Shown here: positions 1 through 8,989 of the stretch, one piece after another | How the letters are laid out: the number at the start of each line of letters is the position of its first letter | How positions within the stretch are numbered: the first letter of the stretch is position 1 | The notes under the pieces: generated by a model | The model's input: only the letters and a program-made list of their open reading frames with translations | What the model was told of the DNA's origin: nothing | Database searches by the model: none | DNA from: Porphyromonadaceae bacterium UBA7141 | GTDB taxonomy: Bacteria; Bacteroidota; Bacteroidia; Bacteroidales; Muribaculaceae | Length of the DNA: 64,000 nt | Assembly: GCA_002491945.1 (NCBI GenBank) | Contig: DKWX01000042.1 | Coordinates: 10,191 to 74,190 of the forward strand | Direction: 5' to 3' | Program-made: the position numbers and the translations under genes

Positions 1-83
1 ATTTTTTTATGTGTGTCGTGTCTGTTCACTTCCATTCTACCGTGCCATCCGGCCCGGCTCCGGCAAGTGTCGCTGACAAGATT

Positions 84-1604
84 TCAGTCTTCCGGCTTTT
101 CGATTACAATGTCGAAGCGGTCAAGGAAGTCCATGGTGCGCTGGATGTAGTCCTGCATCACTACGTCGTCCTCTACAAAAGGCACTTCCTTGCGATAGTT
201 CTCCATTACGGTCTCGATATAGGGAGAGGATTTGAGCGGACGGCGGAAGTCAATGCCCTGTGCGGCGTTCATCAGCTCGATGGCGGCGATGCGCTTGAGG
301 TTGTCGATGATTTTATGCAGTTTTGTGGCTGAGTTGGCACCCATCGACACGAGATCTTCCTGACCGTTGGAACTTACAATCGAGTCGCAGCTTGCCGGCC
401 ATGCATACATCTTGTTCTGGCTCACCATAGAGGCGGCGGCATACTGCGGAATCATGAAACCGGAGTTCAGACCCGGTTTTGCCACAAGAAACTCCGGCAG
501 ACCGCGCAGACCGAGAATCAGCTGTGCCACACGACGCTCCGAGATATTGCCGAGTTCGTGGAGCGCCACACCCATATAGTCGAATACGAGTGCGATGGGC
601 TCACCGTGGAAGTTGCCCCCTGATACCACCATATCGTCATCAGGGAATACAGTGGGATTGTCGGTGACGGAGTTGATTTCTATATGGAGCACATCGGTGA
701 CATGATTCATGGCATCCTTTACAGCGCCGTGCACCTGCGGAATGCAGCGGAACGAATATGGATCCTGCACATGATCTTTATGACGGCAGATGATTTCCGA
801 CCCCTTGAGAAGTTCACGGAACACGCGTCCGGTCTCTATCTGGCCGGGATGAGGACGTACCTGCTGGATGCAGTCCCAGAATGGCTCGATGCGTCCGTCA
901 AAGGCTTCAAGCGACATGGCGCCGAAGAGGTCGAAACAATTGACGAGATGCCAGCCATCGATCAGAGCCTTGATGCCATTGGCACTCATGAACTGGGTGC
1001 CGTTGAGCAGCGCCAGACCCTCTTTTGATTTCAGACGGATGGGATTCCAGCCGAATATATTGAGCGCTTCCTGGCCCGAACGGCGTTTCCCCTGAAACAT
1101 CACCTCTCCCTCGCCTATGAGCGGCAGGAACAGATTGGCCAGAGGAGCGAGGTCGCCGCTTGCTCCAAGCGAGCCACGGTCATAGACCACGGGAAGTATG
1201 TCGTTGTTGTAGAAGTCGAGTATCCGCTGCACTGTCTCCACCTGCACACCGCTGAATCCCATCGACAGGGCGTGGGCCTTAAGCAGAAGCATGAGTTTCA
1301 CCACTTCGGGAGCCACCGGAGTGCCTACGCTGCAAGAATGGCTTTTTACAAGGTTTTCCTGAAGGGTTGACAGGTCGTCAGGCGATATATGCTTATTGCA
1401 GAGAGAGCCGAACCCGGTGGTGACTCCGTAGATAGGAGCAGTAGTCTCATCGGTCTTATGGTCAAGGTATTCGCGGCAATGCGAAATCTGGGCCACAGCC
1501 TCGTCGGAGAGCACGAGTCGGGTGCCGTCGCGCAGGATGCGTTCTATCAGGTCGTAGGTCAGCGGACTGCTGCCTATGGCGTATGTTTCCATCTTGTCTG
1601 TCAT
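84..1604 (-). CDS. hutH: Histidine ammonia-lyase
   Basis: Removes ammonia from L-histidine to give urocanate, the first step of histidine degradation, in the cytoplasm. The 506-residue product has the family's usual length. The signature GSLGASGDLAPL lies at about residues 144-155, so Ala148-Ser149-Gly150 would cyclise to the MIO electrophile. The N-terminal YGVTTGFG substrate-loop motif is present near residue 59. The ATG at 1604 is preceded by a 32-base gap from hutI, so it is the last gene of a hutU-hutI-hutH operon. The reading frame is intact. Assignment to histidine rather than phenylalanine or tyrosine is supported by the adjacent hutI and hutU. Confidence 0.97.
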   Translation of the reverse strand: MTDKMETYAIGSSPLTYDLIERILRDGTRLVLSDEAVAQISHCREYLDHKTDETTAPIYGVTTGFGSLCNKHISPDDLSTLQENLVKSHSCSVGTPVAPEVVKLMLLLKAHALSMGFSGVQVETVQRILDFYNNDILPVVYDRGSLGASGDLAPLANLFLPLIGEGEVMFQGKRRSGQEALNIFGWNPIRLKSKEGLALLNGTQFMSANGIKALIDGWHLVNCFDLFGAMSLEAFDGRIEPFWDCIQQVRPHPGQIETGRVFRELLKGSEIICRHKDHVQDPYSFRCIPQVHGAVKDAMNHVTDVLHIEINSVTDNPTVFPDDDMVVSGGNFHGEPIALVFDYMGVALHELGNISERRVAQLILGLRGLPEFLVAKPGLNSGFMIPQYAAASMVSQNKMYAWPASCDSIVSSNGQEDLVSMGANSATKLHKIIDNLKRIAAIELMNAAQGIDFRRPLKSSPYIETVMENYRKEVPFVEDDVVMQDYIQRTMDFLDRFDIVIEKPED

Positions 1605-1636
1605 GGTATTTTAAATGTTATGCTGTGTTGTTGGTT

Positions 1637-2899
1637 TTATTCCGGGCGGGGAGCGTCGTAGACCACGCGTCCGGCATGGATGGTGGTGCGCACGCAGTTC
1701 ATTCCCACGTAGTAAGGGAGGTAGTTGATATTGTCGAATTCAAGTATTGCCACATCTCCACGCTTCCCTTTTTCGAGCGAACCGCATTCGGCGGCCATGC
1801 CGAGGGCAGCCGCGCCGTTGAGAGTGAGGGCCGTCACAGTCTCTTCGATGCTCATCTGCATATAGATGCAGGCCAGAGCGATCGTCAGGGGGATTGAGCC
1901 GGAGAAGCAACTGCCGGGATTCAGGTCGGTGGCCAGGGCCACGGCCCCGCCGGCTTCGATGAATTTGCGTGCCGGAGCGTAAGGCTCTTTGAGGGCAAAG
2001 GCTGTGAGAGGAAGCAATGTGGCCACTACTCCGGCCTCGGCCATGAGGCGCACTCCCTCGTCGCTTACGTGCAGAAGATGATCGGCTGAAAGAGCGCCGA
2101 GTTCGGCTGCAAGTTCTGCGCCGCCGAGTGTCACGATTTCATCGGCGTGGAGCTTGAGGGAATATCCCATATCACGCGCTGCTTTGAGCAGGCGGCGGGA
2201 ATCCTCGATTTCGAACACGTTCTTTTCGCAGAATACGTCGCAGCAGCGGGCCATGTCGCGGAAGGCGGGGAGCATCTCGGCAATAAGATAGTCCACATAT
2301 TCCGATGTGCGCCCCTTATACTCCGTAGGCACGGCGTGTGCGCCGAGGAATGTGCTGACCACGTTGAGTCCGGTCGAGGGGTCGTCGGCCAACTGCCGGA
2401 TTGCCTCAAGCTGACGGCGCTCGGTGTCGAGATCGAGTCCGTAGCCGCTTTTGGCTTCTACTGTGGTGACCCCCATTTCCGACATGCGGCGCAGAAACCA
2501 GCGGGCCTTCGCGGCCATATCGTCGGCCGTACAGCTGCGTGTCGCGTTGACGGTGCTCTGAATGCCACCTCCGCGCTCCATAATCGACATGTAGGTATCA
2601 CCCTTCAGCCGCCATGAGAATTCATCGGGACGGTAGCCTCCGAACACAAGGTGGGTGTGACTGTCGACAAAGCCGGGCAATGCCACACGCCCCTCGCCGT
2701 CAGTGTATTCATATGTGTGGAGGGCGAGAAGTTCGGCCGGGCAGGCTTTCTCTTCACCGGCATATTCGATGACGCCGTCAACGATTACGATTATCCCGTG
2801 CTCCACTGTATGGAGATGGCGCATCGCCTCCCCTTTCCGGGCCTCATGGCCCAGCGGGGTGACGATACGCACATTCTTTATTATACGGTTCTGCTTCAT
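1637..2899 (-). CDS. hutI: Imidazolonepropionase
   Basis: Hydrolyses imidazolone-5-propionate to N-formimino-L-glutamate, the third step of histidine degradation. The 420-residue protein is an amidohydrolase-fold enzyme: the metal-binding pair His81/His83 sits in DSHTHLVFGG, a further His is in LHADEI, and the late Asp ligand is in ATDLNPGS. Its ATG overlaps the hutU stop (ATGA, 2896-2899), which suggests translational coupling. Length and gene context agree with the family. No frameshift or missing ligand is apparent. Confidence 0.97.
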   Translation of the reverse strand: MKQNRIIKNVRIVTPLGHEARKGEAMRHLHTVEHGIIVIVDGVIEYAGEEKACPAELLALHTYEYTDGEGRVALPGFVDSHTHLVFGGYRPDEFSWRLKGDTYMSIMERGGGIQSTVNATRSCTADDMAAKARWFLRRMSEMGVTTVEAKSGYGLDLDTERRQLEAIRQLADDPSTGLNVVSTFLGAHAVPTEYKGRTSEYVDYLIAEMLPAFRDMARCCDVFCEKNVFEIEDSRRLLKAARDMGYSLKLHADEIVTLGGAELAAELGALSADHLLHVSDEGVRLMAEAGVVATLLPLTAFALKEPYAPARKFIEAGGAVALATDLNPGSCFSGSIPLTIALACIYMQMSIEETVTALTLNGAAALGMAAECGSLEKGKRGDVAILEFDNINYLPYYVGMNCVRTTIHAGRVVYDAPRPE

Positions 2900-4890
2900 T
2901 TGACCAGACTGTTGATCAGTTCATCATCGGCCAGGAAGGGTTCGGTAATCATGAACCCGGCGGCCGACTGCGTGTCGTTCCATTCACGCACTGTGCTCAT
3001 GGCGTTCTCATTGCGGGCCCATGAACGGCGGGCCACGCCGCCCATCACGTCCCAGAGCATCGCTTTGGTCAGAATTTCATCCACACGCTCTGAGCCGTCG
3101 CAAAGCATTCCGAATCCGCCGTTGATGGCCTTGCCTATACCCACGCCGCCTCCGTTGTGGAGCGCCACGAGACTCATGCCGCGCGCACAGTTGCCGGCAA
3201 AACACTGCACGGCCATGTCGGCCATCACGTTGGAACCGTCCTTGATGTTGGATGTCTCACGGAAGGGTGAGTCTGTGCCGCTGACATCGTGGTGGTCGCG
3301 GCCGAGCATGATTGGACCCACCTCGCCGTTACGCACCATCTCGTTGAATTTCAAGGCAATTTTCAGGCGTCCCATGGCATCCTGATAGAGTATGCGGGCC
3401 TGGGTGCCCACCACGAGGGCATTCTTCTCCGCATCACGTATCCAGTTGTAGTTGTCGCGGTCCTGTCCGCGGCGGTCTGGATCAATACATTCCATAGCCG
3501 CACGGTCGGTCTTTACGAGGTCTTCGTGCTTGCCGCTGAGGCATACCCAGCGGAAGGGGCCGTAGCCGTAGTCGAAGAGCATCGGGCCCATGATATCCTC
3601 TACGTATGAGGGCCAGATGAAACCGTCTTTCTCATCGACTCCATTTTTGGAGATTTCCTTCACTCCGGCGTCATAGATAGCTTTCATGAAGGAGTTGCCG
3701 TAGTCGAAGAAGTATGTGCCACGTTCGGTGAGCGCCTTGATGGCATTATAGTGCCGACGCAGCGTCCGGTCGATTTCCTCACGGAATCTGTCGTGGTCTT
3801 CATGCAGCAGGCGCGTGCGCTCTTCGAAACTCATACCTGCCGGGCAGTAGCCACCTTCATATACGGCGTGACAGGATGTCTGGTCGCTGAGCAGTTCGAT
3901 TTTCTTCTCGTTGGCCACTGCGTATTCAAGCAGGTCGACGACGTTGCCATGATATGCTATGGAGACGGGGCGCTTTGCGTCCATTGCCTCTTCGGCGATG
4001 CGGAATGCTTCGGGGATTGAGTCGGTCACTACCTCTACCCATCCCTGATTCTTACGTGTCATTATGCGGGAGAGGTCGACTTCTGCTATAATCGAGGCGG
4101 CACCGGCTATCAGGGCGGCCTTGGGCTGCGCGCCGCTCATGCCTCCGAGGCCGGAACTTACGAAGAGGTGCCCGGCCAGGTCGCCGTCCTGAGGCACGCC
4201 GAGTTTCATGCGTCCCGCATTGAGGATGGTGTTGAAGGTGCCGTGCACAATGCCTTGCGGACCGATGTACATCCAGCCTCCGGCTGTCATCTGGCCGTAG
4301 TTGGCCACACCCAGCTGCATGGCTTCATGCCAGTCGTGCAGGTTGTCGAACATGCCCACCATCATGGCATTTGTGATAATCACACGCGGAGCTTCCGGAC
4401 GCGAGGGGAAAAGACCGAGCGGATGGCCTGACTCCACTACAAGTGTCTGGTCATCGGTCAGTTCTTCGAGATATTTCTTGATGAGACGGTACTGCAGCCA
4501 GTTCTGGCATACCTGTCCTGTCTCGCCATAGGTGACGAGTTCGTAGGGGTAAAGGGCAATGTCGAAGCATAGGTTATTGTCGATCATCACTTGAAATGCC
4601 TTGCCGGCAAGACATTTCCCTTTATATTGGTCAATGGGTTTGGCGGCCAGATCACCTTCGGGGCGCCAGCGGTAGGCGTATATACGGCCGCGCGTGCGCA
4701 GCTCTTCCATGAATTCGGGAGCTGCCTTCGAATGCAGTTCGGGGGGAAGATAGCGCAGGGCGTTGCGCAGGGCGGTTTTGGTCTTCTCGGGAGGCAGGGT
4801 ATAGCCACGGTCAGGCGCGCGTCGGATCCCTTCTTTGAATTCAGGCATCTCGGGCCATTTGGCTGTAAGGAGGATGCGGTTGTGGTTCAT
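2896..4890 (-). CDS. hutU: Urocanate hydratase
   Basis: Converts urocanate to imidazolone propionate using tightly bound NAD+, the second step of histidine degradation. The protein has 664 residues from the ATG at 4890; the open frame continues upstream to 4995, but the added segment is unlike a urocanase N-terminus and crosses the putative promoter, so I reject it. The glycine-rich GLGGMSGAQPKAALIAGA stretch is characteristic of the family. At 664 residues it is about 100 residues longer than the roughly 555-residue Pseudomonas-type enzyme, as expected for the longer urocanase form. First gene of the hut operon. Confidence 0.95.
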   Translation of the reverse strand: MNHNRILLTAKWPEMPEFKEGIRRAPDRGYTLPPEKTKTALRNALRYLPPELHSKAAPEFMEELRTRGRIYAYRWRPEGDLAAKPIDQYKGKCLAGKAFQVMIDNNLCFDIALYPYELVTYGETGQVCQNWLQYRLIKKYLEELTDDQTLVVESGHPLGLFPSRPEAPRVIITNAMMVGMFDNLHDWHEAMQLGVANYGQMTAGGWMYIGPQGIVHGTFNTILNAGRMKLGVPQDGDLAGHLFVSSGLGGMSGAQPKAALIAGAASIIAEVDLSRIMTRKNQGWVEVVTDSIPEAFRIAEEAMDAKRPVSIAYHGNVVDLLEYAVANEKKIELLSDQTSCHAVYEGGYCPAGMSFEERTRLLHEDHDRFREEIDRTLRRHYNAIKALTERGTYFFDYGNSFMKAIYDAGVKEISKNGVDEKDGFIWPSYVEDIMGPMLFDYGYGPFRWVCLSGKHEDLVKTDRAAMECIDPDRRGQDRDNYNWIRDAEKNALVVGTQARILYQDAMGRLKIALKFNEMVRNGEVGPIMLGRDHHDVSGTDSPFRETSNIKDGSNVMADMAVQCFAGNCARGMSLVALHNGGGVGIGKAINGGFGMLCDGSERVDEILTKAMLWDVMGGVARRSWARNENAMSTVREWNDTQSAAGFMITEPFLADDELINSLVK

Positions 4891-4956
4891 GGTGTATATT
4901 TCAGTGTTAGATTGTTTCTTTTTGAGGTCGCCCGCAAGGGGTCCTGTATGATTCCA

Positions 4957-4986
4957 CAAATTTAGCCAAATTTTGGGAATTTCAAA
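4957..4986 (-). promoter_or_regulatory. Promoter of the hut operon
   Basis: On the minus strand a -7 box TAAATTTG (4957-4964) matches the Bacteroides TAnnTTTG consensus. A TTTG box (4983-4986) lies 18 bases upstream, one short of the usual 19-20. The start codon of hutU would be about 65 bases downstream of the -7 box. Confidence 0.6.
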
Positions 4987-5162
4987 AGCAATCAATTGAA
5001 TTTCGTGCCGATATCTGTCTCCCGATGTCGCGGACGCGCTGCCGCACGCTCCGGAGGAGCCGGCGTACGCGTGGCTAAAACAAAAAGCCGGGCGTACCGG
5101 CCACTAAAACAAATATGCGCCGCACGCCGTTAAGATAATGGATTAACAATGTTTTTTTGACT

Positions 5163-5720
5163 ATGGAGCAGAATGAGAAAGTGGCCGGATTCCGGCAGAA
5201 GGTGTACGACGACCTTTATGCGTTTCTGGTGAATAAGGGGGCTATCGACAGCCATATGCCGGAGTGCCCCGATGTACAGGAGAAATGGGAAGCGGTGGCG
5301 TCGGCCTATATACCCGACGGTGCACGTGAGTTTCAGCAATATCCGGTGGTGTCGCTGGGGTGGATGATGTTTATCGGTATGGCGATGGCGTATTTCTGGG
5401 ATACGGATTGGGATTCGCAGGCTTCGAAGGATGATCAGTATCAGCAGCTGCGCGACCGCAACGGCTACGATAATCTTGATGATACGGTGCTGCGCGATCT
5501 CTTCGGCTATGATGAGAAGCGTGCTGATGAGGTGTCGGATCTCGTGGCGGAGTGCGCGGCCAGGGTGCTGAGCCTGCTGAATCATGAGCAGGTGGAGCCG
5601 GGGACTCCGGCGGCGTTCCATTGCTATGTCGATGCGCTGCATGAGATGTATGTGATGGGGATGGCGATGGAGCTTCACGACCTGGGCTATCACATGACTC
5701 CGATTTCGTCGCTCAACTGA
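5163..5720 (+). CDS. Conserved hypothetical protein, 185 aa
   Basis: I do not recognise a characterised family. The 185-residue protein is acidic, has no signal peptide or lipobox and is likely cytoplasmic. Two Met/aromatic-rich helices stand out: one around residues 60-80 (SLGWMMFIGMAMAYFWDTDW) and one near the C-terminus (MYVMGMAMELHDLGYHM). The ATG at 5163 is chosen over an in-frame TTG two codons earlier. It is transcribed divergently from hutU. Similar short proteins without function are, from memory, common in Bacteroidales genomes, but I cannot run a search. A same-length antisense frame over the gene is a shadow. Confidence 0.75.
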   Translation: MEQNEKVAGFRQKVYDDLYAFLVNKGAIDSHMPECPDVQEKWEAVASAYIPDGAREFQQYPVVSLGWMMFIGMAMAYFWDTDWDSQASKDDQYQQLRDRNGYDNLDDTVLRDLFGYDEKRADEVSDLVAECAARVLSLLNHEQVEPGTPAAFHCYVDALHEMYVMGMAMELHDLGYHMTPISSLN

Positions 5721-5776
5721 TCTGAGGCGGTCACACTCTCAGTGTCCGGAAGCAATCGGCGATGGGGAAGAGGCCG

Positions 5777-6295
5777 TCATTCGGCTTCTTCCCAGTCCCA
5801 GCTGTAATCGGATATGCCGTAGGCCACGCTCACTTCGGCCATATCGGGCAGTTTGGCCACTACTATCGCCATTCTGACATAGGTCACTTTCTCCACCTGT
5901 TTGCCGGTCCGGCTGAAAGAACCACCCAGATCCATATTCCATCGATATGTATTGTCGCTGTTGTCGCGGATAAACCATTGGCGCGTACTTTCGAGGTGGA
6001 AGTCGGGAAATGCGTTATACCATAGTAGCAGGGTTTCAGTGGAGTATGAGAGGCTGCTGTAGGCCGGGGTGAATCCGAAGGGGTCGTCGGGGAGGTCGTC
6101 GGCGGAGTTGACCTGGATGATCCGGCCTGCCCAACCTTTCATTTTTTCGCGTGCCTCGCTGTCATCGGCATCGATTACCGCTACCGCCGGAAGCATTTCG
6201 GCATGTATGGGGAGACGCGTCTGCCCGGATGGTTCGCTTCGGTTGCACCCGATCAGCGCGGCAAGCAGTGGAATAAGGATTGCGGCATGTCTCAT
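5777..6295 (-). CDS. Putative lipoprotein, 172 aa
   Basis: The N-terminus MRHAAILIPLLAALIGC is a lipoprotein signal with lipobox LIGC and acylated Cys17, so the product is probably anchored in the envelope. The rest (about 155 residues) is soluble, with many Ser/Asp and aromatic residues (YSWDWEEAE at the C-terminus), and matches no family I know. It converges on the gene at 5163-5720 with a 56-base gap holding a small ACACT/AGTGT hairpin. No Bacteroides-type promoter is obvious upstream. Function unknown. Confidence 0.7.
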   Translation of the reverse strand: MRHAAILIPLLAALIGCNRSEPSGQTRLPIHAEMLPAVAVIDADDSEAREKMKGWAGRIIQVNSADDLPDDPFGFTPAYSSLSYSTETLLLWYNAFPDFHLESTRQWFIRDNSDNTYRWNMDLGGSFSRTGKQVEKVTYVRMAIVVAKLPDMAEVSVAYGISDYSWDWEEAE

Positions 6296-6766
6296 AAGCT
6301 ATATTCGTTGAAGTTGGTGTTAGTTTGCTTATACAACGCCTCCCCTCCCCCGTTTATTTTGTCATACCCGCCAGGCACTCGCCTGATTCAGACACCACCG
6401 CGCCGGCAAGCGGAATCAATGAGCATACGGCCCCCGGAGATACCTATATCCGTTGCCATCCGGCAATAAGTCAGCCCGCCACACTAATGAAGCCAAGTCA
6501 TCTCGTCATCTGCTTAATATTTATTAATAAATCCATAGTTTTTTTGTATTTTCACTATTTGCCATTATATTTGCATCACTTACCAAAACCTAACAATCTA
6601 TGTCTACCGAGCCACCATCAAACTAATAACCGTGTAAGGATTGAACCATCTCAATTCAAAGAAATGTCCAATATACACATTTCTTTACCTTATTTCCATT
6701 CTACTCTACGACTATACAATTCTATATTGGGAGATACATCTATATTCAGATTTAAGTCAATACACT
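6296..6766. other. Divergent intergenic region with a compositional switch
   Basis: These 471 bases separate the lipoprotein gene (minus) from the C10 protease gene (plus). The first part has ordinary composition; from about 6480 the sequence becomes strikingly AT-rich and stays so to about 8080. It contains the strong promoter at 6543-6573 and then a leader of about 190 bases before the preferred ATG. An in-frame ATG at 6641 would add 42 residues without signal-peptide character. I see no RNA gene in it. Confidence 0.6.
6543..6573 (+). promoter_or_regulatory. Consensus Bacteroides-type promoter for the C10 protease
   Basis: TTTG at 6543-6546, a 19-base spacer, and TATATTTG at 6566-6573 match the TTTG/TAnnTTTG consensus exactly. 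Transcription would start near 6578, giving a leader of about 190 bases to the ATG at 6767. Confidence 0.75.
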
Positions 6767-7978
6767 ATGATTTCAACAAATAACTTAATAATTGCAATTA
6801 TAGCAATAATTGCAGTTGGATGCTCAAATATTCAAGACATTGAGCATCCGAATCAAAATATCGAAAAATGTAATAAACATCTACCCTCATTATCTGCGAC
6901 TGAAGCCACTGAAATAGCGGAACTAATATTGAACAAAACTCGTACAAGAACAATAAAGAATCTCAAGCCTACAATTGAATACGTTGTAAATGCAACATCC
7001 ACAACACGCTCTGACAGCAATGTTGATACGCTGGCATATGTTCTTAACTATCCTGATGATGCAGGATTTGCAATTATAGCATCTTCAAAGAATGTTTATC
7101 CAATCCTGGCATTTTCACCCTACGGTAATTTCAGTTTTAATAATGAAGGAGCAATAAACAACTTCATTAATAATCTTAACAACTATATCAAAAATGCTGA
7201 TTACTCCACAGAATACACGATAACAGAAGAGTCTCTAGACGGATGTTACTCCATAAGCCCTCAATTTCAAACCTCTCTAAGTCAAGATGCTCCGTGGAAC
7301 AAATATGTAACTAAGGGCTACCCTGGATGTAAGGTTGGATGTGTCGCAGTCGCGACCGCGTTAACAATGGCAAATAGCCGGCTAACAATCAAATATCACG
7401 ACAAAATCTATTATCTTAATGCCATAATGAAAGCTATCCATTCTCACCAACAAGGACAGCTTTCAGAAAATTCAACTAAGAAGATAGTAGGTGTGAATCC
7501 TACGCAACCGACTTACACCTATGAACAAGCGGAAGACATTATGGCAGCCCTTTTATATCAACTCGGTCTTGATATGGGGATGAAATATGGTAAAAATGCC
7601 AGTTCCACAAATAGCATTAATGCTTATAACCTCTGCTTATCACTGAATTTACCAGTCATACCAAACGATAAGTACAACCCAATTACGACTACTCTCCCAT
7701 CATTTGATTATACAACTGTTATGCAACTCATCCGTGACAATCACATTATCTATCTAAGAGGAGTTGCCGATTTTAGTGCAACTGGTCATGCTTGGGTTGG
7801 TGATGGTGGATACTTTTGTGTGGACCCATCCGACAGAAACAAAATCATTGAATATTACATACATTGTGATTGGGGATTTGGAGGAGCAGGGAATGGTTAT
7901 TATTCTGGGTCTGTATTCTCATACGAAGATACAGATTATCGCTTAATGGGGTATTTTGCTATGAAGAAAACCTTCTGA
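6767..7978 (+). CDS. C10 family cysteine peptidase (streptopain-like), lipoprotein
   Basis: Predicted papain-fold cysteine protease of family C10 (SpeB; Bacteroides fragilis Bfp proteases). From the ATG at 6767 it has 403 residues. A hydrophobic signal ends in a lipobox (AVGC, Cys19), so it should be a surface or periplasmic lipoprotein. A propeptide-like part carries DDAGFAIIASSKNVYPILAF, typical of the C10 pro-domain, around residues 95-120. The catalytic pair is Cys192 in VGCVAVATAL and His341 in GHAWVGDGG, nearly the same spacing as in the SpeB zymogen. The product ends soon after the catalytic core, with no extra C-terminal domains. The gene is far more AT-rich than its neighbours, which suggests horizontal acquisition. 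An upstream in-frame ATG at 6641 is rejected because it would bury the lipobox. Confidence 0.85.
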   Translation: MISTNNLIIAIIAIIAVGCSNIQDIEHPNQNIEKCNKHLPSLSATEATEIAELILNKTRTRTIKNLKPTIEYVVNATSTTRSDSNVDTLAYVLNYPDDAGFAIIASSKNVYPILAFSPYGNFSFNNEGAINNFINNLNNYIKNADYSTEYTITEESLDGCYSISPQFQTSLSQDAPWNKYVTKGYPGCKVGCVAVATALTMANSRLTIKYHDKIYYLNAIMKAIHSHQQGQLSENSTKKIVGVNPTQPTYTYEQAEDIMAALLYQLGLDMGMKYGKNASSTNSINAYNLCLSLNLPVIPNDKYNPITTTLPSFDYTTVMQLIRDNHIIYLRGVADFSATGHAWVGDGGYFCVDPSDRNKIIEYYIHCDWGFGGAGNGYYSGSVFSYEDTDYRLMGYFAMKKTF

Positions 7979-8012
7979 TTTCCCTTGTTTTATTACATTA
8001 TTAATCCCACGT

Positions 8013-8041
8013 ATCTTTGAAACCACCAATGTTTCAAAGAT
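8013..8041. repeat. Perfect 11-bp inverted repeat after the C10 gene
   Basis: ATCTTTGAAAC (8013-8023) and GTTTCAAAGAT (8031-8041) are exact inverted copies around a 7-base spacer. The left arm, with T8012, also forms TATCTTTG, a match to the Bacteroides -7 consensus, but without a TTTG box at the right distance. It may be a terminator of the C10 gene (no U-run follows) or an operator over a promoter for the gene at 8090. Confidence 0.55.
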
Positions 8042-8089
8042 TAGCTTCAATACCACTGTCACTTTCTGTGAGCACTAAACTTTTACTAT

Positions 8090-8989
8090 ATGTACTACAT
8101 GAACATACACGATTTCCACATTTACATCACCCGGTTATTGGCGCTGCTTCCGGCTGCGCTGATGGCTCTCAGCTCTATGGCCGCATCCGACAACTATTTC
8201 CGTCCCGGCATGAAATGGGTACAGGAAATCCGCAGTTTCGCACCCGGCGCCTCTATCCCTGCTATTGAAACCTCCGTAATATTGCGTGATACGGTAGCCG
8301 ACGGATTCGATGCCATGGTAATGATGACGTATACCGATACAGATCCGTTTGACACGGAGTATATGACACTGCTGCGCACAGAGGAATCGAAGGTGTATTT
8401 CAAATGCCCGGATTCGGAATACACTGACTGGTATCTGATGTATGATTTCGATATGCGCGTGGGTGCTACCTGTGAGGTATATGAATCTTACTCTTTCCGG
8501 ATGGGTTACGAGCCGACCCCGGTGGAGGTGATGTGCATCTCCCGCCACCGTGACGACCGTTATTGCGGACTGCCAAGTCTGCGGATTCTGCGCGGCACGG
8601 ACCCCACGCCCAACGCTATTGACTGCTACAGCGGCTTCTGGATTGCCGGTGTAGGTTCGGAACTTGGGGTGCACGATAACTGCACGTTCGGCATGGATGG
8701 ATCTGCTGCAATTCGCCTTATCGAGGCATCTCTCGACGGGGAGGTGATCTATAAGGCGCAATCTTTGTGGACCGGAGTGAATGCAACCTCCGCCACCACA
8801 CTCTCTGTAAGTTCCTCGGGGCGCACGCTGCGCGTGACCGGGGCTACGGATCCGGTAAGCGTCTACGACTGCGGTGGCAACATTATCCATTGGTCAGACC
8901 TTCCCGATTTCACACTACCGCTCCCTGCGGCAGGCATCTACATAGTAGCCCCTCAGGGCGGCCGCCCAATAAAGACAGCCGTCAGATAA
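8090..8989 (+). CDS. Secreted protein with type IX-like C-terminal tail
   Basis: 299 residues from the ATG at 8090; an ATG at 8099 is equally plausible. A hydrophobic signal (RLLALLPAALMALSSMAAS) precedes an unrecognised domain of about 200 residues with scattered cysteines and many aromatic residues. The last roughly 70 residues resemble the small beta-rich C-terminal domain of Bacteroidota secreted proteins: a VSVYDCGGNIIH strand, then PAAGIYIVAP and a basic end KTAVR. That suggests export by type IX secretion, or a domain relict of it. Function unknown. It follows the AT-rich protease but returns to the GC level of the chromosome. Confidence 0.75.
   Translation: MYYMNIHDFHIYITRLLALLPAALMALSSMAASDNYFRPGMKWVQEIRSFAPGASIPAIETSVILRDTVADGFDAMVMMTYTDTDPFDTEYMTLLRTEESKVYFKCPDSEYTDWYLMYDFDMRVGATCEVYESYSFRMGYEPTPVEVMCISRHRDDRYCGLPSLRILRGTDPTPNAIDCYSGFWIAGVGSELGVHDNCTFGMDGSAAIRLIEASLDGEVIYKAQSLWTGVNATSATTLSVSSSGRTLRVTGATDPVSVYDCGGNIIHWSDLPDFTLPLPAAGIYIVAPQGGRPIKTAVR

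Noticed and set aside
5130..5693. 187-residue His/Arg/Ile-rich antisense frame over the gene at 5163
   Set aside because: Composition (runs of RH, HH, IPI) is typical of the reverse complement of an acidic, GC-biased gene; the plus-strand frame has protein-like character.
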